Below, one piece after another: positions 42,639 through 54,253 of a stretch of 64,000 bases of DNA. Numbering within the stretch: the stretch's first letter is position 1; every line of letters begins with the position of its first letter. The notes under the pieces were generated by a model. That model was not told the DNA's origin. It saw nothing but the letters and a program-made list of their open reading frames with translations, and did not search any database. A program made the translations under genes and the position numbers. The stretch is from Cytospora piceicola (Eukaryota; Ascomycota; Sordariomycetes; Diaporthales; Cytosporaceae). The DNA is taken from assembly GCA_023375675.1 (NCBI GenBank), contig JALQBC010000049.1, forward strand, positions 62,001 through 126,000, in the 5' to 3' direction.

Positions 42639-45543
42639 ATGGGCAACACCAACGCCAAAGAGTCGCGCTCTGGTGATGCGGGCGGCTCTTCCGGGCATCG
42701 CCATCATCGAACCTCCCTCGCTCCCGCCTTCAACCCCTCCGCCTCTTCCCATGATCGATCGAGCTCCGGCCACAGGTCTCGAAATAGGCCCAGCCGCAAT
42801 GACATCGGCACGTTACTGGGCATCGGCCCAATTTCATCGAGCTCGCGCCCGGATCCGTCTTACGAAAGACGCGAGACGAAACAAGAACGCGAGGCACGCA
42901 GGCTAGAGCGAGAGAGGATACAGCGGGTAAAAGATCGTGAAATGAGTATCAAGGAAGAGAGCGTCGACGGTGGATACCTGGTAACGATGGGTGTCTACGT
43001 CGGTCCGGAGGATTACAGTAAACAAGTCGTTCGGCAAATACAGGTGCGATACCCTTCCCCTAGATCTCCGTGTCGTTCCCAGATGGAGTCCGGGCCCAAT
43101 GCCATTGTTACGCACCCAGTACTGACAAGATTCTCCCTTGGATTTGCAGGTCGAAAGGAAAATGGCGCCCTTCTGGAGAGGACTTAACGACTTCGACGAA
43201 CAGTGGACCGAGCACCAAATCGTTGCTGCTGCGCGGGGCCTTCCCATCCCCCCTGCCGACCAAACACCGCCTGAAGAACTCATCCCTCGGCCAGTGTCAT
43301 CTCCCGATTCGCCCTCGAACTCCACACAGAATGTCAACAATCTCACAGTGCCAATGGGTCCCAGGACTCAATCCGTGGCATCCGACAGAAGCGCCTCCAA
43401 CGTCGGGTCTGCTATGGGATCATCAACCGGCGCAGGCAACAAAGGATCCACTTCCCCGTTCAAACCTCGGACCAAGGCTCTTGCTGCAGCTCTTAGCTTG
43501 GGGTCGAGAAATGGTTCAACCGCCGAGCTTGCCCCGCGAGAAGTGAAGCTTCCCGATGATCCTTTCGTCAATGGGCAGCCACTTGAGGTGTTCTTATATA
43601 AAGAAGGCAGCGAGTGCCCCATCTGCTTCCTCTACTATCCGCCCTACCTCAACCACACTCGATGTTGCGATCAGCCTATCTGCAGTGAATGCTTTGTGCA
43701 AATCAAGAGACCCGACCCGCACTTCCCAGAGGGTCATGGCGACCAGGAAAACCCGAATGCTGATCCCGAGGAAGAAGCCGGCCTGCTCATCTCGGAACCA
43801 GCTCAGTGCCCCTACTGCCAGCAACCTGAGTTCGGTGTTACATACGAGGCGCCCCCGTTCCGTCGTGGTTTAACTTACGCCATATCACCCGTTGGTATCG
43901 AAGCGATGAACACAGCCATGAGCTCTAGTAGCTCCCTCAATTCCAGCCCCTCTCCCACGCAGTTAAACCCTCCACCACCTCCAGGAAATGCTGTCTCTAG
44001 GAGACGCACACACTCATTGTCCGCCAATGCACCGAACGTCATCACCACCGATCGCGTCCGACCTGACTGGGCAGTCAAGCTCGCCGCACAACGGAATCAT
44101 TTGGCGAGGCGCGCTGCCGCTGCAACGGCTCTTCATACAGCCGCCTTCTTGATGGGTGACTCGGGTTCCAGAGGTTTCGGTAGGATAAGCCGATTCGGTA
44201 GGAGGAATACAAACAGCGAATCGAGCAACACGGGTGACAATGGCGCTCCACCATCCGGCAGTCCGGGAGGCGCACCGCCATCAGGCCCTGAGCCTGGCCC
44301 TAGGACCTCCTCCGGTCGTGGCACTGCTGAGGATCATCGACAGAGCCATATGGATAACCTTGAGAATATGATGCTTGCTGAGGCTATCAGATTATCTCTG
44401 GCGGCTGAAGACGAACGGAAGCGCAAGGCCGAGAAGGACGAGCGAAAGGAAGCCAAAAGGAAAGAGAAGGATGACCGTAAGGCTGCAAAGGCTGTTTCTA
44501 AAGGAAATCCATACTCAGCTGGCGGTCATAGCTCGTCGACTGGTAGTACCATGAGCCTTTCAGGCCTCGGAGCTATCGGTCGAAGGAGAGGCAATAGCGC
44601 TGCATCTAATCTGCGAGTCGAGGCTACCACAGCACATGCGATGGCTTCAGCTGGCAGTCCAACAAACCCTCCGAATCCTGTTCCAACGAGTCCCACCGAC
44701 AAAGGGAAAGGCGTCGACCGAGGCCCACCGCAAACACCACCTGAAAATGAGATTGGTAAAACCAATGTCGATGCTCTGCACCCGGACATGACACCGACGT
44801 CCGTTCCTGCTCCACCGCCTACCGCTTCGCCAAGGCCTGTCCCATCACCTCATCAACCGGCTGGACCATCTCATCTGCGGCAAATGAGCAGCGCCTCCTC
44901 TGCATCTTCGTCACAGCCTGACTCCCAAACAGGCAGTTATCTCAACACACCAGGCGAAACACAACCGCAAGACCCACATGTCAGTGGGTTGTCTCTGGCC
45001 AGCAGGAGCGACGTTAGCGACGAAGGGGGAGCAGGACAATCCGGAGAGCAGGACAACGACCCCAGCGCCAGCACAGAGCCCATGTTCAATTATCGGAGCT
45101 TAGCCGAGATGGTTGGCGTTGAGATGGATGGTGTAAACGCTGGTCGCCGACTAAGCCAGATAGGAGAAAGTCATGCTGAGGACGAGGGTGTGACGGTCAC
45201 GGCGCCTACTGATAGTGACACTGACAAGTGCAGCTCGATGAACGAGGCACGCGTGGAGCATGCGGAGGATCCATCCGAGGAGGTTACCACGAAGGGTAAC
45301 ACCGAGACCAATAAGCCCTCGATTAGTATCACGACGCTCAACCAGGACTCCTTCAACTCCAAGGGGGAAGTGACTCATGCTGAGTGTTCAGAGCAGGCAC
45401 AGCCAAGCGGCGGCGCCATGGAACCACCGCACTTGATGGTGACCCCAGAAACCCCTGTGCCAGAAGACGATGATGGAAGCCATTTCAAGCAACTGAGCTT
45501 TGAGGGGACAAGGACGGTGGAGCTTCCGGAGGTGACACGGTGA
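42639..45543 (+). CDS. SIP5: SIP5-like RING-type protein (SNF1-interacting family)
   Basis: About 932 aa in two exons (42639-43043 and 43150-45543). The N-terminus MGNTNAKES is a candidate N-myristoylation sequence. The conserved block [52 protein letters not shown] contains the splice junction and fits the SIP5 family. It is followed by a Cys-rich RING-like unit [31 protein letters not shown]...AQCPYCQQ. The remainder is low-complexity: a basic, Lys/Glu-rich helical stretch ([24 protein letters not shown]) and Ser/Pro-rich segments. Yeast Sip5 is reported to interact with Snf1 kinase and its Reg1/Glc7 phosphatase, linking it to glucose response; that role is transferred from the family. The Ser-rich tail suggests phosphorylation. 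Confidence 0.93.
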
Positions 45544-47292
45544 TACGATGGGTCAGTGCATGACGGAAAGACGCCAACCGGCGGCTAGGATGGTGACTCT
45601 GATTATGGAAAGCGACGGTCCTTTTGCTTGCTTGCACGCATGTATTGTCTTCTGTCTTACTCGCTATTCTCTCTCATTTAGTACCACCACCAACTCAGAG
45701 GCACGGTCGTAAGCTCTTGGAATGGAGCCATGGTTTCTTGTCTTTTGCCCGTCGGCGGTCAATGGCAACGGAAGGGACGGCGCCAGGGGCAGTTTTGGGT
45801 TCCCTGTTTGGCGCTCAACTAGGTTCTGCGGATGAGGCTGACAGAAAGACTGACTGGGTTTCTGGTATTGACGAATGAAATTCAATCAACTACTGGGTGT
45901 TACCACTTAGTGAGGCATTGTTGGGGCGTGTGATGTAGCCTGCTGCCTGGGTAGTATTGCACCTCCAAGCAAAGGATCTCCTCTCCGAAGAAGCCAGATA
46001 TATATGGACTTCTTGAGCATATCTCGCGGGTCTACTGGTGTTATTTAAGCCCCGTTGTTTGTAGAGAACACATTTGACCAATGTCAATGGGTGATTATCT
46101 TGCATCGTTTCATACTACTGTAGTCTTAAGTCAGCAGGCAATCCCTTTCATGTAAACTTAGGTACTTACCTAGGTACTCGTGGGCTCGTCTCGCCGTTTG
46201 GCTTTTGTCGCCCACCCTTTATGCACTTGGGTGTAGGGGAAGGTCTTTCCTGACAGAGATCTAGGACGAGACTGATTTCGACCTTTATGAAAGGAAAGAA
46301 TAGTACAAAGAAGGCCATTCTCAGGGGAGAGATGAGAAGCAAAGGTGTCTACCCTATGTTTCTACTGATCATGGCGGGCACCTGGGTACTCATCCTGCTC
46401 CCGTACAGAGAGGAGATATCATTGCCCAATTGAAAAGAAATCTAATAGTAGACAAAGATGTATTGAGAGGCAAATCATAACAAGTACGAGTTCGATTGTA
46501 GTGGGATAAGACAAAGAGGGAAGCTGAAGAGGGGTTTTGGGAACTCGGTCAAAAGAGTGAGTGCATATAGCTAGTACATTCAACCTAGGAGAGTTAAACC
46601 AGTTGACAACTCTGAAGGGGAACAATCGTATATCAGATCCAAAGGAAGGCGCTAAACACAGAAGCAAGAGGTTCCAAGGTCGGGGCAGCATAGTCAAGTG
46701 GAATGGGATGGACAGCAGGTGGTGATACCATAGTTATTGACGATAGGTATTCCAGCTACATATTATACCTATGAAGCAGGTACGTACTTAAGTAGCTAAA
46801 GGTGCCTGAAGGAGGCGCACGTGCCTTTCATGGGAGATATATCACACAGTCACACAGTTCAAATATTAACCCATCCCACCTCGATTCACCTAATTGACTT
46901 CAGCCTCAATACTGCCACCACAACCAAAGGGAAGTCGATCTTCAAGCAGAAACAAGACTTGTTTATGGCGGGCAGGCCGCTCTCAGGAACAATCCATAAA
47001 GTTAGCATCCATCCTTCCATCCTTTTACCCACCCCAGTTCTCCGTATCCTAATCCAATACCTAGGTACACTCAAGTGCTCTGGAAACTTCAAGTCTAACA
47101 TTCATGTCATAACAATACGCGTCGCGGTTGTGTGGGAGACGCGCCTCGCTGTCGAAAAGTTGGCATTTATTCCAATATCTATTCTATTGGCCAGCAAACA
47201 CTTGAGCACCGCCCGGTGTCGGTGGTTTACATATATCTTCACACCAACATCAAGAACCAAGACACAGCAGTCACCAATCGTTACAGACCAAG
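45544..47292. other. Intergenic region
   Basis: Two perfect copies of TACCTAGGTA (46167-46176 and 47058-47067) and a related AGGTACGTACTTAAGTAGC word near 46778 lie here. No supported gene was seen; frames at 46419-46697 and 46821-47312 have no family features. The promoter of the F-box gene should lie near 47200. Confidence 0.5.
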
Positions 47293-49041
47293 ATGCAAGA
47301 GGACGGCGATAGAGACAACCAAGTCCCCTACCTGGCGTGGGACACACCCTCAAACTCCCGCCTGCGCCATACCAAACCTTGTTACCGAGACCACGTACCG
47401 ATTGACGACCTCATCTGTCGCTTCGCAAAGATGCGCATCAATACACCCCCCATCGAGAAGGTCCCTCAAGAACTCATACTTCAAATACTTGACAATCTGC
47501 GATGGTATCGCTACACGAATTGGCTACGCTCCACGTCGGCCAGGGAGGACCTCCTTAACGTCTGTCAAACCTCTCGTCAATTGCGAGCGGCAGCCACGAC
47601 CATCCTCTACCGCAACCCACAACTTACAACAGCCAAATCAGTTGGCTGTTTTTTCTTCACGTTGACTCGGAACCCTGGTCTTGTCCGGCTTGTCGAAGAA
47701 CTCGACGGTCCGCGTCTCAGTCGATACCTTAAACGTCTTGCTTATACCTACTTCAATGCAGAAGACGCATCTGTCAATGGGATCTTGAGTAGTCGCCGTC
47801 ATCACGCGGGCAACTTATTACCAAGAGAGTATCACACAGGTCACATTGACCAGTGCGTCAGTAGCCAAATGCTCGAGGGTATACTGCGTCTTCTCCCGCG
47901 CTTGAAGCTCCTCACAATACCACAAGGCCAGCTACTTGACGGGCCCTACACAGGACAGATTCGATTTGAGAATCTCAAAGTGCTGAGAATTTCAGTCCCC
48001 CGCCACCCTGAGACGAGTTTCGAGAGATGTCCAGAGTCCTACAACCGCCGCCTCCTGTCCTGGCTGGAGCCTCGTTTCATCGGCGCACGTTTCCCCGTCC
48101 TGGATTGCCTGATGATATGCACTCCTACTAGACGGTGGAGCGCCTATTTCGTCGCTGGAAATGGCAACTCGGCCAGCAACGGTCCTCTCGAGAGGTACGT
48201 TCATGAGGTTGAGGCCGTTACCACCTCCCTAAGGGGCTTTGGACCGGCAGAGTGGGATCTTATGAGCCTACAACAGCCCATCTTCGACCCATCCAAGTTC
48301 CTCACCCTCAGATTCAACACGCCGGGGCCGTGGGACTGCAAATACGCGCCCACCCAGAGCTGGGACCTCGACCGCTTCTTGGTTACCACCGGCCAGGGTC
48401 TTCGCACGTTGTCGCTGGACTGGGAGGGCAGGCCGGGAGAAGGCTATTTCAGTCCTGGTTCTGACTGGCTTACGAACCTCAACACACACGAACACCTGAA
48501 AACACTCACCGTCTCATTGCAAGTTATATTCAAGTGTCATCAACAATTCCACACCGAGGTGGCCATTATGAAGGACAACCCTGTTTCCCACTTACGCCTT
48601 CTATTCCCCGAGTCTCTCACGGTCCTACGAATCAACGAATTCATAACCGGCGTCCTGACGGGAGGCGACAGGCCCAATGGAGCAGACTTGGAGACGACGC
48701 GTATCTGTAAACACAACGTCGCGGTTTACCGCTTCATCCAGATCCTCCGAAAGTACTGGCTCACTGTTCATGGGGACAGGCAGCTATGGTTCAAGCGCTG
48801 GAAATTGCTGGATAGGCACAGGTTCAAGAACCGTAACATGCCACCTTCGCGCACTGGCCTGAGCTGGATCATGGGACACGGAGACAAAGATACCGTGGGG
48901 AAGGGCTATGTGCTTGTGACGCGAAAGCCCTTGGGTGAGGGCCAGGACAGTTTTGATAAGATTGCTGTGTTACTCGAGGAGGGACAATCGGACTTCGTAT
49001 ACATGGACGTACAAACATTCTTGAGCTTCGGGTGGACGTGA
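47293..49041 (+). CDS. F-box domain protein
   Basis: An intronless frame of 582 aa if begun at 47293, or 536 aa from the Met at 47431 (MRINTPPIEKVPQELILQILDNLRWYRY), which directly precedes the F-box-like segment and looks the better start. The F-box core reads VPQELILQILDNLRWY...LLNVCQTSRQLRAAATTILYRNPQL, followed by a long helical/Leu-rich body (LVEELDGPRLSRYLKRLAYTYF, LLPRLKLLTIPQGQL, LKTLTVSLQVIFK) of the type seen in fungal F-box proteins without clear LRRs. It likely links substrates to SCF ubiquitin ligase, but no partner is shown. The C-terminus FVYMDVQTFLSFGWT is not typical of any family I know. Confidence 0.75.
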   Translation: MQEDGDRDNQVPYLAWDTPSNSRLRHTKPCYRDHVPIDDLICRFAKMRINTPPIEKVPQELILQILDNLRWYRYTNWLRSTSAREDLLNVCQTSRQLRAAATTILYRNPQLTTAKSVGCFFFTLTRNPGLVRLVEELDGPRLSRYLKRLAYTYFNAEDASVNGILSSRRHHAGNLLPREYHTGHIDQCVSSQMLEGILRLLPRLKLLTIPQGQLLDGPYTGQIRFENLKVLRISVPRHPETSFERCPESYNRRLLSWLEPRFIGARFPVLDCLMICTPTRRWSAYFVAGNGNSASNGPLERYVHEVEAVTTSLRGFGPAEWDLMSLQQPIFDPSKFLTLRFNTPGPWDCKYAPTQSWDLDRFLVTTGQGLRTLSLDWEGRPGEGYFSPGSDWLTNLNTHEHLKTLTVSLQVIFKCHQQFHTEVAIMKDNPVSHLRLLFPESLTVLRINEFITGVLTGGDRPNGADLETTRICKHNVAVYRFIQILRKYWLTVHGDRQLWFKRWKLLDRHRFKNRNMPPSRTGLSWIMGHGDKDTVGKGYVLVTRKPLGEGQDSFDKIAVLLEEGQSDFVYMDVQTFLSFGWT

Positions 49042-49609
49042 AGGAGGATCACCAAAGCGTCGGAGGAGATAACACAGGTCTGCAGGATGGAAAGTTGGCT
49101 GGTAATAGTGGATAGTGTGCCTTGGAGGCAAGAACACGGCGGATGAATCATCGGGAGTCTCACAACGATGACTGAAGAGGCACAGTGTAAGAACAGCTCT
49201 ACATACTTGTGTATTATACTGAGATGTGCGTGAGGCAGATATAAGTAGAATACTCTCCCTTCTACCGTGTTGACAGGCCATCTCAATCCGAAGGGTGAAA
49301 TGGATATCGTCTGCAATTTTCTCATGCAGAGTTCGTAATCACCAAGGCATGAGAAATGTGGACTATCTTTGTATAAGGAGATTCATGATACACGTACGTG
49401 CTTGGTGGAATTGTTAACGACTTATGGTTGCTCGTAATACGGCACATCTTTAGACGTGTCCGTGGTCTGTGAGCTGCTGCATAAAACCCATGTATCCATT
49501 TCAGAATCTTTTAAGGCCTGACTGTGATCAACACGCGATGCCTAGAAATTCTATCATTAGGGAAACACATGAGCTGTTCTCGGCATTCGTTTCCCTTCAC
49601 TGGACTGTA
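49042..49609. other. Convergent intergenic spacer
   Basis: It should hold the two 3' ends of convergent genes. Nothing else was recognised. Confidence 0.5.
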
Positions 49610-51016
49610 TTATGATGCAGATCTCTTCTTGGCCGCGTACTCAGCCATGATCCCATCATCCGTCGGCACCGTACCCATCTCCTCGGGTTTCCTCTCGTTA
49701 GCAAAACCCTCATCCTCCAATCCCGAAGGCCAGCTCTGATTCCTCAAGTCTCCCAGAAGCGGCCACAACTTCTCCCGGACGAAGCTCTGCACCTGGTCAG
49801 ACCGCCTCAGGCTTGCAGTCTGCAGGTCATTGTCCCCGTTGGCAACCACATCCCTCGACGCGTCCTTGGCGACGTCGTCATCGAGCGAGACATGCGGCAC
49901 GCTCTCCGCCAGCACGCTCATCCACACGTCCCACGTCTCCTCCAGCTCGCCGAGGGTGGTGATGCCCATGACGCTCCCGCCGATGCTGTCGCTGTCGCTC
50001 AGGCGCTCGTGCTCGTCGTCGCCGTTCAGGCCGACGCCCAGCCCGGACTTGGCCCCCGCCCTGGCCCACGCGTCCAGGCTCCAGCGGATGGCGAGGCGCT
50101 CGAGCCTCTCGCCCGCGGCCGTCGCCGCGGCGGCCATGTCGGCGCACGCCCTGCGCAGGGCCGGCGGGCTGGGGTGCCACGCGGCCTGCGGCCCGTGGTC
50201 GACGCCGCGGGTGGTCAGGAGGCCCATGCCGAGCATGGAGGCGTTGAGGACGGCCGAGACGCCCGCCTTCTTGAACCTCACGAGGGGCGGGAGGGCCTCG
50301 GGGTGGCCGCCCGCGGCGGGCTCGGGCTCGGGCTCGGGCTCGCCGTCCAGGAACCCCTGGACCAGCCGGTGGTCCTGCAAGGTGCAGTGGCAGTAGCTCA
50401 TGACGGCGTCGACGCCCTCGCCCGTCTCCCGGTATATCATCTCGGCCAGGTCGCAGAGGACGTCCACCGGGTACCCGCTGATGCCGACGTAGCGGACCAG
50501 CCCGTCCTCGTCGCGCAGTCTCCTGAGCTCTTTTACCGCGGCGAGAACCTCGGCCGGCGAGACGAACTCGACGTCATGGCAGTAGACGAGGTCCAAGTAA
50601 GGGGTGTGGAGCCTCTTCAAGCTGCGCAGCACGCTGTATCTGATCCACTCGGGGCTGTAGTCGAAGCAGTTTCCAGTGATGCGCCCAGCCTTGGTCAGGA
50701 TCATATAGCGGTCGCGCGAGTACTTTTGCTCGGTCGAGTCGGGGATCTGGGTGTTCGCCTCGTTTGGGCTGGTGAGGTGGTGGAGGGCATCGCCGAGAAG
50801 AGTCTCCGAGGGACCGTAGTATGGGGATGTATCGAAGGCCTTGATGCCGAGCTCGAGGGCGCGGGAGACGATGGATTGGTAGGGCATGCGGGCCGGGTCT
50901 TCGACATATTGGTGGTTGAAGGTCGCGGTGCCGAGGATTAGGGGCGGGAGGAGGGAGGCAATGGGTGGGCGCGTAGGCGCTGTTGTGCTGGTCGATCCCA
51001 TTGCGATGTTGGTCAA
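49610..51016 (-). CDS. ARA2: Aldo-keto reductase, D-arabinose 1-dehydrogenase type
   Basis: An intronless protein of 468 aa. The AKR tetrad is visible: Asp62 and Tyr67 in AFDTSPYYGPSE, Lys109 in MILTKAG and His147 in VYCHDVEF. The opening PPLILGTATFNHQY and the context WIRYSVLRSLKRLHTPYLDLVYCHDVEFVSPAEV fit Ara2. In yeast that NAD-dependent enzyme oxidises D-arabinose to D-arabino-lactone for D-erythroascorbate synthesis. The middle contains a (Glu-Pro)-rich insertion encoded by a GGGCTC repeat near 50320, and the gene is noticeably GC-richer (about 49900-50580) than the surrounding DNA. This makes long open frames on the opposite strand, which are shadows. The second Met (MGSTSTT, residue 6) is an alternative start. 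Confidence 0.85.
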   Translation of the reverse strand: MTNIAMGSTSTTAPTRPPIASLLPPLILGTATFNHQYVEDPARMPYQSIVSRALELGIKAFDTSPYYGPSETLLGDALHHLTSPNEANTQIPDSTEQKYSRDRYMILTKAGRITGNCFDYSPEWIRYSVLRSLKRLHTPYLDLVYCHDVEFVSPAEVLAAVKELRRLRDEDGLVRYVGISGYPVDVLCDLAEMIYRETGEGVDAVMSYCHCTLQDHRLVQGFLDGEPEPEPEPAAGGHPEALPPLVRFKKAGVSAVLNASMLGMGLLTTRGVDHGPQAAWHPSPPALRRACADMAAAATAAGERLERLAIRWSLDAWARAGAKSGLGVGLNGDDEHERLSDSDSIGGSVMGITTLGELEETWDVWMSVLAESVPHVSLDDDVAKDASRDVVANGDNDLQTASLRRSDQVQSFVREKLWPLLGDLRNQSWPSGLEDEGFANERKPEEMGTVPTDDGIMAEYAAKKRSAS

Positions 51017-52970
51017 AATCGTGGTCGTCGTTGACGTTGGGGCAGGTTGTGGATGGCGAAGTGTATGTTAGTAAATAGAGTCAGTCAGTTCAGTATAGAG
51101 TCAGTCCAATTGGCTGGAAACCATAAGGGCATGCCAAGGAGGGGCTCCCAAGGGAAGTATTTGGGCTATATCTAGGTCTAGAAGGCGGTGGAGTTTCGGT
51201 GATGGTTCCTCTCTCTGAGACAAATGAATCACGACACGGGCAGAGTGTGTGGATTCTGTCTCAAGACCTTGTAGTGGGGCCGTTTCTGGTGTTTTATGTC
51301 GGTAGATATGTGATGCAACAGGAGAAGCAACGGGAGAAGAGGAGTATAAGAAATGGTATGTATCTACCTAGGTACCAAGTAGTTTATTGAAGTACCCAGC
51401 TACATACATCCAAGTAGGTTTCGATCAGGACCTGGCTGGTGGACTTTTGTTTGTTCAACCGATTTATTGGATGAGGTCGGCTTGCAGGGAGCACAGCGTT
51501 CCGTCGGTAAAATTGGTTAGTGTGCTGTTATGAGTGCGTCTTGTCATGCAAGCCGCACTTACATACGCACAAAACGGTTGCAGGGGCCGGGTTGCAGGGT
51601 CGACCCCTAAGATAGGTAAGCTTGGGAGTCGGAGCCGAGTAAACGGAGCGGTCCGGACCTGTACCGTACTTCCGGTGCTTCCGTCCACCACCGACGTTGG
51701 TTATTGGTTGACCCTGCTGCCCTGGTGCCGCCGCCCTCGCCCAAACACTGAAACTCAATTGAACCGTCGGCGTTTTGGTCCCCTCCCTCAAATGAAGCAC
51801 CCAGCACAAGAGCCAATACCTGTCCTATCCACATGCAACAATTCCGCGGCGACTTCCCTCGGATGAGACAAACCACTGATACGCTACCTGCCCCTACGCC
51901 GGACGTCAAGACAAGCCCTGGCTCCGGCGACCATTCATGTAATCTGCGAATCCTTTGATAGACATTGGACTTCACGCAAGTGCTACAGCCTTGATGCTTC
52001 CTTATGCCTCACGGCGGTGCCTCTTACGACAAGACAACGTAAAGTATCTCCAATACCTAGTGCACTCATATCTGGTGGTGTTTGCTTCATGCTCTGAGGA
52101 CGGACGACCCCGTCATAGACTGTGGGTTTGTTACAACGTCTCCTTGCCTACAGAAATGTGTCCTATCTCTCGCTTCCCTCTTTGGCCTTCATGCCATTCC
52201 ATGTGTGGAAGTCGTGTGATCAAGAATGACATGTCGCTAAAGCCGGTCGGTACTTCTGCTTGGTCAACACGAGAGTGATGCACATCCACTCATCCTATGC
52301 ATGTCAGACAGTAGCGTTGCCTCTTCCGGGTATATGTAGGATGCAAATTTCCACATGAGCTTCACTGCTATCCTGCAACATCAGACCTTGACCTGATTAA
52401 GAAGGCTGTTTTGGCTGCAAGATGCATCATGGCCCTCACCAACTCGGCCCGGCCAGGCTCGAACGGGGGGCATCCACATCTGCATCTCGCGTTCTCCACT
52501 CAGCCAATATGAAGAGTTGCGCGCTTGATTGGAGGAAACTACCGGGGCCATCACCAGGAACAGACGAAGGAACTATCGAAGACAGGAACCGAATTATCGT
52601 GAAGGTCTTATACGAACTGTGCTGACCTCAACCCCTCACGGAGACACACCACAACCCTTGCCATGAGGAGCCAAATGTCACCCTATGACCCGCAATTTAC
52701 TGGACGGCTATCTGGCCGAGGCTGCCGTCAACCGCCAAAAGGAAACACCGCGGTAGTCATCTGGCCATGTTCATATTGTTCGTGAGCTCCTCCTGGACGC
52801 CACAATGGATCAGTCGTATTGGGGTCTGGAGGTCGGAGGTCTGTGGAGGATAGTGTCAGTATATTAAGGATGAAGGCTTGCTAGTATTTCCAGCCTGGCT
52901 CAGTAAAGCTCTCGCCCCCGTACCACTGGGACATCATCAACCGAAGCTCTGCCTGTAACAATACGCCAAG
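51017..52970. other. Intergenic region
   Basis: The ARA2-like promoter lies at the left, with a perfect TACCTAGGTA copy at 51365-51374. Small overlapping frames at 51464-52278 have no family features. No RNA gene or transposon was recognised. Confidence 0.5.
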
Positions 52971-54064
52971 ATGCAGCCCAAGTACCTCGCTGCTGCTCCC
53001 CTGCTCGCAGGTGTCCTTGCGCAGACAAATACGACAACATCGGCCTCCAGTGTGCCTACCTGTGGCTTCAAGGGATGGGACACCGGCATCAACATCGGTT
53101 ACTACGCCGTCTCCGCCAACTATGCGGATTGCAGTGCCCTGTGTGATGCAAATACGGCATGCCTGAGCTTCTCTTACAATGCTGCTGCTCCAGACTGTAT
53201 CCTGTATAACTACGCCGTCGAGGGCAACGACGTCGCGGATGCTAACTCCCCGAACACCTTTTTTGACCGTGGCGGTGCCTGTCCCACAACGACCACAGCG
53301 ACGCCCACCAGCACCACGCCCACGACCACTGCCACGCCGACTTGCACCGGCTTCGTGGGCTGGGACAACGGAACGAATATCGGTAAGTAAACCCTGCCGC
53401 GCGAGAGGAGTCCCGACCACGGCTGTGGCTGAACCTGCCTTCTAGCATACTACGCCGACGCCGCGTCTGCCACGTACTCTGGCTGCCTCGCGCGGTGCGA
53501 TGCCAACTCGGCGTGCCTGAGCTTCGGGCTCACCTCGGCGCCCGCGTGCATCCTCTACGACTACACCGTGGAGAGCAGCGACGTCGCGTTCCCGGGCTCT
53601 GGCAACACGTTTTACGACCGTGGCGGGGCCTGCCCGGCGACGACCGCAACGTCCACTGCCACCTCCGCCAGCGCGACCCCGACGCAGACGGGCGCCTTCG
53701 CCAATGTGAGTGCTGATCCCTAGTATATTATGCTGCCCGTTTGGCGGGCCATGAATTGACTTTTGAGGGATAGTGCCCGTCTGGAATCGTCCCCTATAAT
53801 ATCAGCAACCTTGAGACCCCTTACTCTCCTTGCAACTCTAACTATCCCTCTTCGTCTTGCATGTGGGATGTCGACGGGACTGACTACTGCAACCTCTGCG
53901 TCGCCTGCACGACCACGACGTGTGCCTCAGACGCGGATTGTGGGACTGGGTATGCTTGCATCAAGGATTCAGACTGTGCTGTCGACGGGCAGACGAACGG
54001 GACGGCTGTTTGCTTGTATATGTTGGCTGGAGGAGTGGCCGAGGGTTGCTATGACTCTGCTTGA
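52971..54064 (+). CDS. Secreted cysteine-rich protein with two PAN/Apple-like repeats
   Basis: About 320 aa in three exons (52971-53382, 53446-53705, 53774-54064). It begins with a signal peptide (MQPKYLAAAPLLAGVLA). Two similar modules follow: CGFKGWDTGINIGYYAVSANYADCSALCDANTACLSFSY...CILYNYAVEGND and CTGFVGWDNGTNIAYYADAASATYSGCLARCDANSACLSFGL...CILYDYTVESSD. Each has the Cys spacing and the CLSF and CxLY landmarks of PAN/Apple-like carbohydrate- or protein-binding modules, and each ends FxDRGGACP plus a Thr-rich linker that may be O-glycosylated. The last exon encodes a separate Cys-rich region (CPSGIVPYNIS, CNLCVACTTTTCASDADCGTGYACIKDSDC). The repeats are probably from internal duplication, since an intron interrupts only the second. 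The protein is likely at the cell wall or outside the cell; its function is not known. Confidence 0.8.
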
Positions 54065-54253
54065 GATGATGATCCTGCTGTTGGATGGCACTGAGACCTG
54101 ACGCTGGAACCCAGGATGCATTGACGTTGAGGAAATGTCTGATGTAATTCCTAATTCCAGCTATAGAGTGTTATCAATACTGCACAAGCTTCCCTCTAAG
54201 CAGACCAACCTGCCATACTCAAAATGTGACGCCAAAAGATCTACATATGCATC

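Noticed and set aside
49892..50941. 349-aa open frame opposite the ARA2-like gene
   Set aside because: It is the mirror of a GC-rich coding sequence with few stop codons in the complement; its composition is low-complexity and has no family features.
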